DNA of 64,000 nt from Nematopogon swammerdamellus (taxonomy: Eukaryota > Arthropoda > Insecta > Lepidoptera > Adelidae). A program made the translations under genes and the position numbers. The DNA lies in assembly GCA_946902875.1 (NCBI GenBank), contig OX336344.1, positions 21,039,791 to 21,103,790 of the forward strand, in the 5' to 3' direction. The notes under the pieces are model-generated. The model saw only the letters and a program-made list of their open reading frames with translations. It was not told the DNA's origin and ran no database searches. Positions 43,334 to 53,600 of this stretch are shown one piece after another; the stretch's first letter is position 1; each line of letters starts with the position of its first letter.

Positions 43334-44849
43334 TGTCACGTAGTGAATTTTAATAGCGGACTGTCGAAATGCCGTTTACCGAAGTGTCAGAGACGCATTG
43401 CCAGTACGGAGGAAAATACTCCGTACTAAGGCTACGCTACACGTGAGACGTCCGTTATTTTGAAGATTATTACTGCCAACCTACATTTTGGAAAACTCAA
43501 TCACACATATCTCGGCGTACTACACTCTCACTACGTAACCGAGCACACATTCTTGCATCATTTTCCGAGCGTGAATTTCCACGATCTCTTTCCGCTGTCA
43601 GCCCATACTAAAATTATATATTGTTTGACGTATCGAAAAAGATAGCGAGCGTCGGTATGGAATTCTGTTTGCTGTATTTGGCAACACCGCACATCGCGGT
43701 GTTGATTAATGGGTTGCCAGGCGGTTAAAATATATCCCAAATAGACGGGAATTCACATTCACCTCGGTTGTATTTATCTTACATTTTAATTCAGACATCA
43801 TCGGAGGACCCCTAGTAGAGGTCCAATATTATCAACTAATGGAGTTACAGGCCTTCAGCCACTTAGATTCAGGTAACCACGTACAGTGCGCGTCATTGCG
43901 TGCTAGCCGACTTCATTCCGCAGCCACACCACAAACGCGCGCTGCCGTCTATAAAAGCGGGTCTCAGTGAAACCAGACTTCACTTCTTCTGTTAAATAAT
44001 TCTCCGCTACAAGATAAAATATAACGCGCTCGATCTGCCGCCGTGAGTTACACTAGTTTCCCTCGCGACCGTGCCACTGTCAACGAGCCGCGGCGCTGTA
44101 CCGCCGCCGCCGTCGGACGCTTCCAGCCGTTCATCTCAGCGTTGAGAGAGGAGTCCCCACAGCCAGGGTTACGGGTAACATTATAATCTCTTCAGCTCTG
44201 CCTTGCCTGTCGCTTGTGAGACACCGCCGGCCTAGCGGTTGTCGTTGCGCTTCACGCACAAAACGTATAACGCCCATCCGTGTATTTTCTCTCTTCCCAT
44301 CCACAGGGCACCTTGATATGTGTGCATTATTTAATGTGGGTGTGTTTGTGTGTGTGTGTGAACAGCTTCTACGTCTGCACGTAGATCCTTCTACGTCTGC
44401 ACGTAGATCCTTCTACGTCTGCACGTAGATCCTTCTACGTCTGCACGTAGATCCTTCTACGATTACACGTAGACTTCCCCGTTCTACGTTCTCCGTCCGA
44501 GGACGCCTGCATCATCTGCGACGGCATAGCCGGTACGAGCCACCTGGGCCCTACTCCTCGTCCGGCTGTTTCGAAGCAGAACTTTGTGAAGAGGGTGGAG
44601 ATCGAGCGACGCGTCGGAGACTTCGTGTCGGCCTTCCTGCGAAGACCTTCGTCTCCCCTTCCGAAGCTAAGTGCTCGGACAGAATTATAGCTCTAATCGA
44701 TTAGCTCGGTCGTCACCCCTACGATGCTCAAGTGATTCTGATAACTCACACCCTGTCTTTTTACATCGTATATTTGTGTTTTATGAAATAAACGATAAAT
44801 TTATATTTCTGAGCCGTATTCTATTATTTAAGTCCCCTTTTTCGTCTCA
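43334..44849 (+). repeat. 3' LTR
   Basis: 1516 bp; the excess of 22 bp over the 5' LTR equals one extra copy of the internal 22-bp repeat. Confidence 0.95.
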
Positions 44850-44853
44850 AGGC

Positions 44854-45194
44854 TTACTGACTCGTGTAGTGGGACGACAGAGGTGGCGGGCGGAATAGCG
44901 AGCCGCGAGCATCGACGACGCTCGCGTGTCGTCTCGTCGGTCGCGGTGCGGGACGATGAGCTGCTGGCGCGCGGGCGGGCGGGCTTATTCTTCCCCACTC
45001 CCCGCAGCCCTCCCGCACCCCGAGTTCAGTGTAGTGCGAGCGCGCGCTTTTTAAACGTTGTTTTATTATATTGCGATACTCGAAACTACTCGAAAGTTCA
45101 TGTTTAATGGAGAAATTTTATTGGATAATATACAATTATATTATATTTTGATGTTCTGTGTCTAATAAGTTAATAAAAACAGACGAAGCAATTT
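44854..45194. other. GC-rich host DNA, then AT-rich sequence
   Basis: 44860-45055 is CpG-rich and has no partner in the window. It is contiguous with 38356-38826 once the LTR element is removed. Confidence 0.4.
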
Positions 45195-45880
45195 TTCACA
45201 GTGCTTGGGTTATTGCCAAAAATATGTAAAGGTGTGATCGATAAGGAAAATTTCCTAGATAATTGTGAAAAGCGATATATTTAAAGAAATTAGGAGATGA
45301 AAAAAAATAAAAATTGACAGAGTAATTTTTATAGGTATTTTCAAATTTCTGCCTGTTCGAAATCGAAATTTTCCTAGATAATGTTATATATATACTCTTA
45401 TTAATATATAATATCATATTCCGAAAGAATTTTGGACGGAGCAATTTTTCACAGCGAATTATTGCCAAAAATCTGTAAAGGTGTGATCGATAAGGAAAAT
45501 TTCCTAGATACTTGTCTAAAGCGATATATATAAATAAATTAAGACATATAATAAAATAAAAATTGACAGAGCAATTTTTCTGAAGAAGTTGTGATACAAA
45601 ATAGGTATTTTCAAATTTCTGCCTATTCGAAATCGAAATTTTCATAGATAATGTTATATATATACTCTTATTAATATATAATATCATATACCGAAGGAAC
45701 TTCGGACGGAGCAATTTTTCACCAGCAGTTATAAGCGATTTTCATCTTTAGGTATAAATACCTAACTTCCAAACATCAAAAATCCTAGATAATTTGTCAA
45801 ACGTGTATTTTAAACCCTACTTTATCACACTGCAAAGATTCAGCGACAGAGGAATTACGTCGAGTGGAAATGCTTCATTG
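45195..45880 (-). repeat. Repeat G, copy 2, with internal tandem repeat
   Basis: Reverse-strand counterpart of 30060-30690. GTAAAGGTGTGATCGATAAG occurs at ~45226 and ~45477 and the TTTTCACAG-to-TTCCTAGATA block is repeated about every 250-260 bp. Confidence 0.85.
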
Positions 45881-46040
45881 ATTGGAGTACGGTGTGTACC
45901 AATGAGTGTTTTTTTTTTCTGATAAAAAAAATTATAATACAATTTATGCCACTTAATGCGTGGCAAGGGCGGGCTTAATGCCTTAGGCAATTTCCTCCTG
46001 TCAATCCGGGTGGAGCAAAATTTTTACATGGAATTCGAAC

Positions 46041-46300
46041 CATGGAGCCAAGAACGTTAGAAGAGGCAGGGACGTTTGACCTTCCCCGCGCCAGCGTAAC
46101 ACGATATTAGTAAAAGCGTACCAATAACATTCGTCGGTCGCCCTCTGGCGACATAGCGTCGACCTTCCCCCACCCGATACCAACCAATCAGAGCGCGCGC
46201 CGTCCCCTCCGCTGCCCGCGAAACTCGGCGACGCTGGTTCGCTCGGCGATGCAAGCATTGGACAGTCCGACGTCCCTACCTCTTCCAACGTCCTTCATGG
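46041..46300. mobile_element. Short inverted-repeat element with GC-rich core
   Basis: GAACGTTAGAAGAGGCAGGG (left) and CCCTACCTCTTCCAACGTCC (right) are inverted. The core contains ACCAATCAGAGCGCGCG, a CCAAT-like site. Confidence 0.65.
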
Positions 46301-46305
46301 AGCAG

Positions 46306-46415
46306 TGGGACCGAAGGGAAACACTGACGTGGCACCTAGTTCACCCGGTATTATGGGCTGACATCACGGATGTTGTAGGTGATGTAGCCAACCGTGTCAG
46401 TTTCCATAAAAAAAA
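46306..46415 (+). mobile_element. SINE family A tail
   Basis: GGGACCGAAGGGAAACACTG to CATAAAAAAAAG. Confidence 0.9.
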
Positions 46416-46555
46416 GTTGAGTGATGGTAAGATTCAGATTCAGATTCAGATATTTATTTCGCCATAAAGAACACACAACAATAAACATATTTCATTGAGA
46501 CATATGCATGCATATTCAGTATGGTTCGTCATACATAAATACATAATACATAATG
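46416..46555. repeat. ATTCAG hexamer tract and AT-rich DNA
   Basis: (GATTCA)n at about 46431-46455 leading to ATATTTATTTCG. Confidence 0.6.
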
Positions 46556-46665
46556 CACGTAATTTTTTTTTCAAATCAGAAAAAACTCATTGTTACGCGC
46601 CGGTTTGATTCGAACCTCGGACATCTCGCAAGAGAAACCGACCCCCAAACCACTCGGCCACTATT
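46556..46665 (-). mobile_element. tRNA-derived SINE family D
   Basis: On the reverse strand, A box TGGCCGAGTGG, then GGTCGGTTTCTCTTGCGAGA, and B box AGGTTCGAATC. The A and B boxes fit a Ser/Leu-type tRNA; a TGAGTTTTTTCTGATTTGA tail follows. Arm pairing is too poor for a tRNA gene. Confidence 0.75.
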
Positions 46666-46689
46666 CCTTTAACCTGGGTGTCTTGAAGC

Positions 46690-46850
46690 GTCGTATTAAC
46701 GGGCTAGACAGCCTAGCAACAGTCCGCAAATCTGCTGGCATGGCACCTAACTGGCGTGGTTTCGCGGGGAGAGGTGATTTTGGCTCTGTCGACTGCACCA
46801 TTGGTCTCTCGGCACAGCCACCCATGCTGGTTTACATAAAAAAGTAAAAT
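46690..46850 (+). mobile_element. LINE L2-like 3' end
   Basis: NLGVFKRRING-type coding end, then GGCATGGCACCTAACTGGCG and CAGCCACCCATGCTGG to TTTACATAAAAAAG. Confidence 0.75.
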
Positions 46851-46889
46851 AAAATATACCTGCTCCTTCATCGGTTTTTTCGGTTCTTC

Positions 46890-46937
46890 CCTTTTTTTTT
46901 ATGGAAACTGACACGGTTGGCTACATCACCTACAACA
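46890..46937 (-). mobile_element. SINE family A tail
   Basis: TTTATGGAAACTGACACGG to CACCTACAACAT. Confidence 0.8.
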
Positions 46938-47425
46938 TTTTTGTTCGAAGGTACCGTTAGCTGTTACGTCATAACGGTCAGCGTTGGCAAACATGGAACA
47001 GACGAGTAGTACGTAACATCCCAGGCTACATCTGTCCTGCCTGGCCTAGCGGCCGCGTCTCCGAGAGAATCGCATTATTGCCGTAAATACCGGACGCTTT
47101 AATCATTTCATTATTGCCCTCTTTAGTATAATCGCTCTAGCTAGTGACGACACAATAGCTTCCCACGTGGATCATCATAAACAAACGTACATAGATACGC
47201 GATCCAGTCAATTATACAGGGTGTTTCAGGATAGGTTTTCGTAACTTCAGGATTCGAAAGGGATCCATATTCGAAGCCGAAAGCTCTGAAACTTTTTCCC
47301 AGATTCGATCATCTTAAATTACTTTTTGGTGAAAAATTGTTCCATCGAGATTTGGTGGACGGTTAACATCCGCCTTAAATAACAACAATAAAATGACTAT
47401 CTTACATGCTTTAATTAGTAGACTT
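46938..47425. other. Unassigned sequence left of the inverted duplication
   Basis: TATACAGGGTGTTTCAGGAT at ~47213 resembles a DNA-transposon end, but no partner end was found. Confidence 0.35.
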
Positions 47426-48290
47426 AATAGTACGAGAGCGCACCGTAAAAAACCAACGTCATCGAGTACCAAGATGGGACTAGTTTGTGGTGGTCTAGAA
47501 TAGGATAGGCATCTAAAATATACAGGGTTGCCTGAGCAAATCCTGGCACGTTTTGTGTAAAAGGTAATTAAACATGTCATTTTTTTGGTGCAATTTACGT
47601 CATCGAGTACCAACTGGAGACCTGGCACATTCGATAAAGGTCATCAAGAAGACCACAAAAATACTAGGTTGCCTCGTCCTACCTTGGAAGTTTTTGGAGT
47701 CGGGCAAATTTAAGAGTGGTGAAAAATGGTCAAATTTACGTCATCGAGTACCAAGATGACAGTCACACCATTCGATAGTTCTAATAACCTAATTCATAAA
47801 AAACCTTGGTTGCCTGCCCTCACCTTGGAGCATTTCCTAGTCGGCCAAGTTGAATATCGGATAGCCGCCTTGTTACTAAGTTCTAAAATCGTTCATGTGT
47901 AATCATAGGACCGTTTAAAGATATATTTATTATAAAACTGTGAACACTTTATTAATCCAGCTATACCAGTGGTAGTCAAACCGCGGCCCGCGGGCCGCAT
48001 GCGGTCCGCGGGCGGTATTTGTACGCATTGTCACAAACAGCGCAGATAATAATTAATATTTTAGCTTTTACTCAGTATGAAAATATTATCTGCGCTGTGA
48101 GTGTGTGTCTCGAGTGTGCGCACTTGACGACAAAAACTGATGCGGAAATATGCAGAGCAAGTGAGCGGGTGGCGGGACTGGCGGGAGAAGAGTTTCAGCA
48201 AATTTTCCAACTGTTGCTGCTCTGCGATACCTACGACATATCTAATATCTATCAAGATATGGTGTCATATTTGAAGGAATATTTGACATA
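47426..48290. repeat. Left arm of a large inverted duplication
   Basis: Pairs with 54715-55583. The outer ~540 bp are almost identical to the other arm; similarity falls inward. Contains a degenerate ~143-bp tandem repeat marked by ACGTCATCGAGTACCAA at 47457, 47599 and 47742, and a hAT-type end CAGTGGTAGTCAAACC at 47967 followed by a palindromic CCGCGGCCCGCGGGCC block. Confidence 0.9.
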
Positions 48291-48810
48291 AATTAAAAAA
48301 ATAATTAACGATGTGAAAAGTATTAATAATTTCTACAAAGAAAGCCCGTAACATTTTGAAAATGATGAAATGAAATTATTCAGCCAGTTGATGAACGAAA
48401 TCATCGAACTAAAACACGGCACACAACCTAAAGCTCACTTCATCGAACATCTTGAAAAGCAGGAGGACATAACATTTTTGAGAAAGCCTAGCACCCTTAA
48501 ATGTTTTCAAGACTCCACATTATTTTAACAAAGGTTCTTTCGACGTACCTCTGAGAAGTTTCATTTTCAAAAATGAACATCTTAAAAAACAAATATTGCA
48601 ATAGCCTTTTCAGCCGGAACACGCAATGAGGATTGCATGTAGTCCCAAAGACGCCAACATAGAAGAAATAAGTAACGTAGTACACCTTTACTTTAAATTA
48701 CTTTAAAGAACACAGTACACCTCAATACTTTAAATTATGTCACATATAAATTAACTAAAACATGTTTGTCGTTGTAATAAACATCTCGAAGACACATTTT
48801 TTGTTTACTA
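48291..48810. other. Unassigned sequence inside the inverted duplication
   Basis: Possible remains of a reading frame (FSQLMNEIIELKHG) near 48375-48500 but with stops; TTTAAATTACTTTAAAGAAC-type direct repeats near 48690-48735. Confidence 0.35.
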
Positions 48811-48895
48811 TACAGTACGTGGCAGTAAATCGGGATTTAAAAAGAGACAATCCGGTTGTTGAGCATCTCTCTGTCGTTCTAACTCGCACGTCTCT
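48811..48895 (+). repeat. Repeat H, one end
   Basis: TACAGTACGTGGCAGTAAAT then AAAAGAGACAATCCGGTTGT and ACTCGCACGTCTCTGT: terminal part of the element at 63262-63830. Confidence 0.7.
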
Positions 48896-48901
48896 GTACC
48901 C

Positions 48902-49935
48902 CTATAAGCTTTTCGAGACAATAGTTTCGCCTTCAACTCTATGAACGATCAAAATCCAATGTCTCTGGACACATTCCCCACCCAGGACGTCCAGACTACC
49001 GTCGTTGGGGACTTGGTTGGAGACATCCTGGAAAGTAGCTTGAAGATGAGATGGATCAGCTTTAGTAGAGAAGGCGCAAGCTTTCGTTTTGGCTACCTTG
49101 ACGTTGACCAAGTTCTCCTTTCCCAAGAGGATACTTTTTCGAAAACGAGTCAACCTGAGCAACAGTTTCGCGCCTCGCATTTGCTGCTGAGGCCCCTCTA
49201 CCCTTCCAGTCGTTGGTGAACCCTTGTTGATAAATAAAAGAAACAGCATTGGCGACAGCACGGACCCTTACACTGGAAATCCAAGTGCACAGTTTTGTTG
49301 GGACACCGTAGGCTGGAAGCTTGCTTAGTATTTCCCGGTGCCCGGCGGCGCGATAATGCTTTGGAAATATTCAGAGCGGCCGCCAGCGATTCCCGATGGG
49401 CGAAAACCATCGAGCCTTTCAGCCTACAAATGTGTGACGTACGCTAGAAGATCTCCAGTCGAACTTTACTTGAGTAAGCCGTACTGCTTGTCGTCGAGGA
49501 GTTTAAAGTCTTCTAGGTACGTCGGGAGCGCTGAGTTGACCATACGCTCCATAACATTAGTGAAGAGTGAGGTTATCGAAATAGGGCGATATTTTGATGG
49601 GTTCGCTGGGTCCGAAACCGACCGGACCGAAGGTCTCTTCCAGCAAGAAGGCATTGAACCGGAGGAATAGGGTAATTTGAATAGGCTGGTGAGGAATGGC
49701 GCCAATTCTAGTGCACAACTTCTCAAGACGATCGCTGGAACGCCCCGTCAGGCTAGCTCCTAGCTCCTCTTCGAAATATTCAACCCACGTGCGTTTTATA
49801 GACGACTCTGGGGTGGAACGTAATATTTGCCATCATACGGCAGCAATGGGGTAATGACGTGGGTTGGCGCCCAGGTCATCCATGTTGGATGCGAAAAGGC
49901 ATGCCATTTACCTTTTCCTTCGCGAGTATAGCGAG
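48902..49935 (-). pseudogene. LINE L2 reverse transcriptase, degenerate
   Basis: Reverse-strand blocks in order: SIKRTWVEYFEEELGASL, VPAIVLRSCALELAPFLT, NPSKYRPISITSLFTNVM, LLDDKQYG, then a damaged palm region and NVKVAKTKACAFSTKAD. Frameshifts throughout; Y-A-D-D is lost. Confidence 0.8.
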
Positions 49936-50318
49936 AATTACGTAGTCGACACCGGTTATTTACTTTTAAAAAAGTATTTAATTAAATAATTAAAAATATT
50001 TAGTTAATTCTTCAGTGAAGAGAACAATGCCGGCGGCCGGCCGAGGTGCTGTCCTCAGAAGTCGTCTGCATCGTCAGCGGGAATCGCCTGCTGCTGGGCA
50101 CATAACTAGAGCAAACCATCCGACCGAACGCTCCAGCGGAGGTAGCAAGACGGCTTAAGTTCCGATCAAAGGACGAGAGACCAAAAGGCGCGGCTACCCG
50201 AAGAGGTAGGTGCGAGTTTCGCGCCAATTTCACGGCCGCGCCTGAACTTGGCCAAGTTTTGCGTTCCTTTGTAGAACCTAGCAGCGACGTTGAGCTCGTC
50301 TATTCTCGACTTTTTAAA
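49936..50318. other. Unassigned; AT-rich then GC-rich
   Basis: GCCGGCGGCCGGCC at ~50029 and GC-rich DNA without an identified partner. Could be LINE ORF1 debris. Confidence 0.3.
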
Positions 50319-50350
50319 ATGGAAACGGACACGTTTGGTCATACATCACC
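50319..50350 (-). mobile_element. SINE family A tail remnant
   Basis: ATGGAAACGGACACGTTTGG then TACATCACC matches the reversed family A end, directly at the 5' truncation of L2. Confidence 0.5.
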
Positions 50351-50354
50351 TTTT

Positions 50355-51143
50355 TTCCCAATAAACGCTGGCGTTCCACAGGGCTCGGTGCTGTCGCCTA
50401 CATTATTCCTGTTATTTATTAACGACCTACTGTGCCTAGGTAACATTCACAGTTATGCAGACGACAGCACCGCCGACGAGGGTTACGCTAAAGACTGGAC
50501 TGCTAGAGAGGTGCGCATTGATGATGCTCGGCGTCAAACAGTTAACAGAGTCGACGATGTTCTCGTTAAGGTAGCCTCCTGGGGCCGCGAGAACCTTGTT
50601 GATTTCAACGTCAGCAAAACTCAAGCATGCGCCTTCTCTACCAAGGCCGACCGGTTTCCCTTCCAAGCTACGTTCCAGGGTACGGCCATACCTAACAATG
50701 ACAAATTGGACCTCCTGGGCGTGGAATTGACCAAGGATGTGGGTTTTAGGGGTTTCATAGAGTCCAAAGCCACACTTGCCTCTAGGAAATTGGGCGTCCT
50801 CTACCGCAGCAGACGGTTCTTCTCACCGGCGCAGCTCCTTATGCTATATAAAGCGCAAGTTCGCCCGGTGATGGAGTACTGTAGCCATCTGTGGAGTGGA
50901 TGCCCTCTTTACTTATTGGCGTCCTTGGACTCTATCCAGCGCCGTGCTATCCGTCTAATTGGTGATCCCAAGCTCACGGAGAGACTTGAATCATTGGGCC
51001 ACAGGCGAACAATCGGTTCTCTTAGCCTGTTCTATAGGTACTACCATGGACGTTGCTCTGATGAATTGGCTTCTCTCATCCCTCCAGCCCCCATCCGTCT
51101 CCGCCACACCCGCCGGACTCGCTCGGAACATCCATATGTTGTT
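50355..51143 (+). pseudogene. L2 reverse transcriptase palm and C-terminal region
   Basis: NAGVPQGSVLSPTLFLLFIN, the catalytic Y-A-D-D in HSYADDSTADEG, VDFNVSKTQACAFS, LDLLGVELTKDVGFRGFI and YCSHLWSGCPLYLLASLDSI. The N-terminal endonuclease and fingers are absent, so the element was dead on arrival; otherwise the frame is open to the insertion point. Its C-terminal 60 residues follow at 52518-52703. Confidence 0.9.
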
Positions 51144-51471
51144 TAACATTACGCTGTGGCTATACTCAGCTATAATAAGACCTATGGTAACTTATGGTGC
51201 AGTAGTATGGTGGCCCAGGACCAAACTCAGCACAGTTATTAACAAACTCCAAAGTTTCCAGCGTCTAGCGTGCGTTGCAACCACAGGGTGCATGCGCACA
51301 ACACCCACGGCAGCGATGGAAGCCATGCTGTGCCTTCCGCCTCTTGAAGTTTTCATACAACAAGAGGCGGCAGCCGCAGCAATTAGGCTGAACGTCCTAG
51401 GACTGTGGAGGGCTAGTACACAAACACCACACACGACCATACTTCAGGAAATTATAAAAAACATCCCCTGA
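51144..51471 (+). pseudogene. Nested LINE, post-RT region
   Basis: LWLYSAIIRPMVTYGAVVWW, QRLACVATTGCMRTTPTAAM and LCLPPLEVFIQQEAAAAAIR, the conserved linker between RT and RNase H in insect LINEs. A shift of frame near 51468 separates it from the RNase H frame (which continues from LIEAPCDRIRKTHVFDKHYY). Confidence 0.85.
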
Positions 51472-51506
51472 TAGAGGCACCGTGTGATAGAATCAGGAAA
51501 ACACAC

Positions 51507-52397
51507 GTGTTTGACAAACACTACTATGTAGAACTAGCTGAGGAACCTAAAGACTATTCGGGGTCCGAGGTAAGAATATATACCGACGGGTCAAAAACAG
51601 GGTCGGGAACAGGGGCAGCAGCTTTCTCACTTGACCTAAACATACATAAGACAATCACTCTAGGTATTCACAACTCAATCTTCCAGGCTGAGTGCATCGG
51701 AATAATAGAGGCAGCAGCGGCAGTACGCAACAGAGAAATCACTGGTCACCAGATCAGAGTACTGTCAGACAGCGCATCGGTGCTACAAGCCCTAAACACC
51801 GTGACAATCAACTCCGGACTGATACTCCAGTGCCACCAGGCACTAGAGGGTATAGCGGTAAACAACAAGGTAACCCTACAGTGGATCAGGGGGCACAGCG
51901 GCTCCTACGGGAACGATGCGGCGGACGAGCTGGCTAAACGGGGCTCCAGCTGGAGTGCAGAAGGCCCAGAACCGTATGTACCCCTACCAATCAGCCAGTT
52001 CAAATATTGGCTACATCAACTTACAAAATCTAAACATGAAAATCTTTGGGCCAATACCAGGGACTGCAGGCAATCCCGGGAAGCCATTCCCAAACCAGAC
52101 CTGAGACTCAGGAAGTGCCTGCTAAAGTTCCACAGAAGTCAACTGCGTATGGCGGTAGGACTTCTTACGGGTCATTGCCCACTCAACAGACACTTGTTTA
52201 CAATAGGTGTCACCGACAGTCCCCTGTGCAGAGGCTGCATGGCGGAGGACGAATCAGCCACCCACGTGCTCCTGGAGTGCCCGGTGGTGGCAGAAGTACG
52301 ACTGCAGTTTCTTGGGAACGTGGGAACTGCCCATGAAGTGTGGAAGCGTCCAAGAAGAGTGCTCCACTTCATGAAAGAGCTCGGGTGGCTGGAGTAA
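51507..52397 (+). pseudogene. Nested LINE, RNase H and C-terminal zinc knuckle
   Basis: 296 open codons. RNase H carboxylates are all present: D in IYTDGSKTGSG (~27), E in FQAECIGIIEA (~62), D in VLSDSASVLQ (~86) and D in GNDAADELAK (~136). A C-x2-C-x8-H-x4-C knuckle follows in CRGCMAEDESATHVLLEC (~242-259). The frame ends in MKELGWLE, then ~100 bp of 3' UTR. It is only the distal part of a LINE protein, so not a free-standing RNase H gene; the first ATG is internal. Confidence 0.9.
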
Positions 52398-52809
52398 CAC
52401 CACCCGAGCGCCAACGTACAACGGACCGTCTTGAGGTCTCAGTGCGGAGAATGGCCCACCCGCCTTCCCAAGGGGCTGGGCAGCAAACAACAACAACAAC
52501 AACATCCATATGTTGTTGACACCCAACTACTAAGAACACATCGTTTTTCGAAATCTTTCCTGTGTCGAACGGCGAAAATATGGAACGGTCTTCCGGTGAG
52601 TGTGTTCCCCACCACCTATAACCTGGGAATCTTCAAAAGGCGTGTCAATAAATTAGACGACAACCTTTTTGTCCGCCTCATAGCCGGCATGGCGCCTCTC
52701 TGAGCGTGGTTTCGCGAGGAATGGTGTTATTGGCTGTGTCTGATCTTCCGTTGAAGTATTGGGCACAGACACCGGCGCCGGCTGCCTATAAAAAAAAAAA
52801 AAAAAAAAA

Positions 52810-53142
52810 CCTGCAACATCTGTGATGTCAGCCCATAACACCGGGTGAACTAGGTGTCATGTCAGTGCTGCCCTTCATTTCATGTCGGCTACACTGAACT
52901 GGACGTGAAACACGAACTATTTACATAGCCATTTGGACCGACGTATCGTTCAGTGCGGTGGTACCAACCCGGCCCGGATAAACCCTACCACCTAGTAAGG
53001 CAAGAAGGGAAGGGACCTACAGCTTAACTTAGAATCCGAACCTTGGTCAGCATCCAATGGTCGAGCGGTCACCCATCCAATTAAGCGCCCAGGGTTGCTT
53101 AATAACAGTTGACCGACCGCACCACTGAGCTACCGAGGCTGA
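52810..53142 (-). mobile_element. SINE family A, tRNA/5S + body, tail lost
   Basis: From CCTGCAACATCTGTGATG, directly after the L2 A run, to CTGAGCTACCGAGGCTGA. The reversed 5S-like GCGGTCACCCATCCAATTAA is present. Confidence 0.9.
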
Positions 53143-53145
53143 AAG

Positions 53146-53600
53146 ACCTATTTTGCAGCTATTTCCTATAGGCCTAGTTCTTAGCGTCAATAACCAGCTT
53201 GGAATGACGATCGAACCAAGGCTTAAGGCGTCCGCCGATGGGAACGATGGATGGAGAAATTTATACCCTGTGCGATCACATCGACGACCGATTGGGCACA
53301 CAGGGTCTGAAAAAGAGAAGCAAACGTCGCGCCAAGGGCATGCACCCTGGAAGGAACGGAAGTCATCCCATTGTGCTAACCGGTAGTGCCAAACTGGCCG
53401 CGTACTACATTCACGTGCTTCTGCGAAGTGTACAGTTGGCACAGTTGAGCGTATAAGGCAATGGTCGGAGTTACCGAGGGGAGCCTCAATCCTCACCCTG
53501 TAGCCATTTGGCTCAATAGTCAGGACAAGGTCCAATAAACTAGGTCGATGGGCAGGGTTATTCGATATCCTAGTAGTTCCGGACACCAACTGCGTCAATC
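53146..53600 (-). pseudogene. LINE L2-type endonuclease fragment
   Basis: Reverse strand: RPSLLDLVLTIEPNGYRVRI, EAPLGNSDHCLIRSTVP (SDH motif) and RPVWHYRLAQWDDF, ending near WFDRHSKLVIDAKN. With 48902-49935 it may be one minus-strand L2 split by the plus-strand L2. Confidence 0.8.

Larger units (their letters stand above)
38831..44849 (+). mobile_element. Young non-coding LTR retrotransposon (6.0 kb)
   Basis: Two direct LTRs (1494 and 1516 bp) with TG...CA-type ends, flanked by the 4-bp duplication AGGC (38827-38830 and 44850-44853), as expected for a Gypsy-type integrase. The 3.0 kb interior has a primer-binding site and a purine tract but no gag, protease, RT or integrase frame, so it must be mobilised in trans (LARD-like). 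The strand is set by TATA box, PBS and PPT order. Confidence 0.95.
51144..52500 (+). mobile_element. Nested LINE with RNase H and (AAC)n tail
   Basis: Bounded by the perfect 17-bp duplication AACATCCATATGTTGTT (51127-51143 and 52501-52517). The 3' end is AAACAACAACAACAACAAC, so it belongs to a group ending in a simple repeat rather than poly(A). 5'-truncated within the RT C-terminal region. Confidence 0.95.
50355..52809 (+). mobile_element. LINE L2, 5'-truncated, split by a nested LINE
   Basis: Coding sequence 50355-51143, then the nested element, then 52518-52790 and a 19-A tail. The protein reads across the gap in frame: RTRSEHPYVV / DTQLLRTHRFSKSF. Confidence 0.9.

Noticed and set aside
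46595..46665. tRNA-Ser/Leu gene on the minus strand
   Set aside because: A and B boxes are good but the acceptor and anticodon stems do not pair, and a diverged copy with the same 3' tail is at 21862-21955; it is a SINE.
47314..47628. 104-codon frame, mirrored at 55382-55585
   Set aside because: It lies in the arms of the inverted duplication and is present twice for that reason; no domain, and it crosses the degenerate 143-bp repeats.
51507..52397. Host RNase H gene
   Set aside because: Immediately preceded by the conserved post-RT linker of a LINE and bounded by a target duplication, so it is part of the nested retrotransposon.
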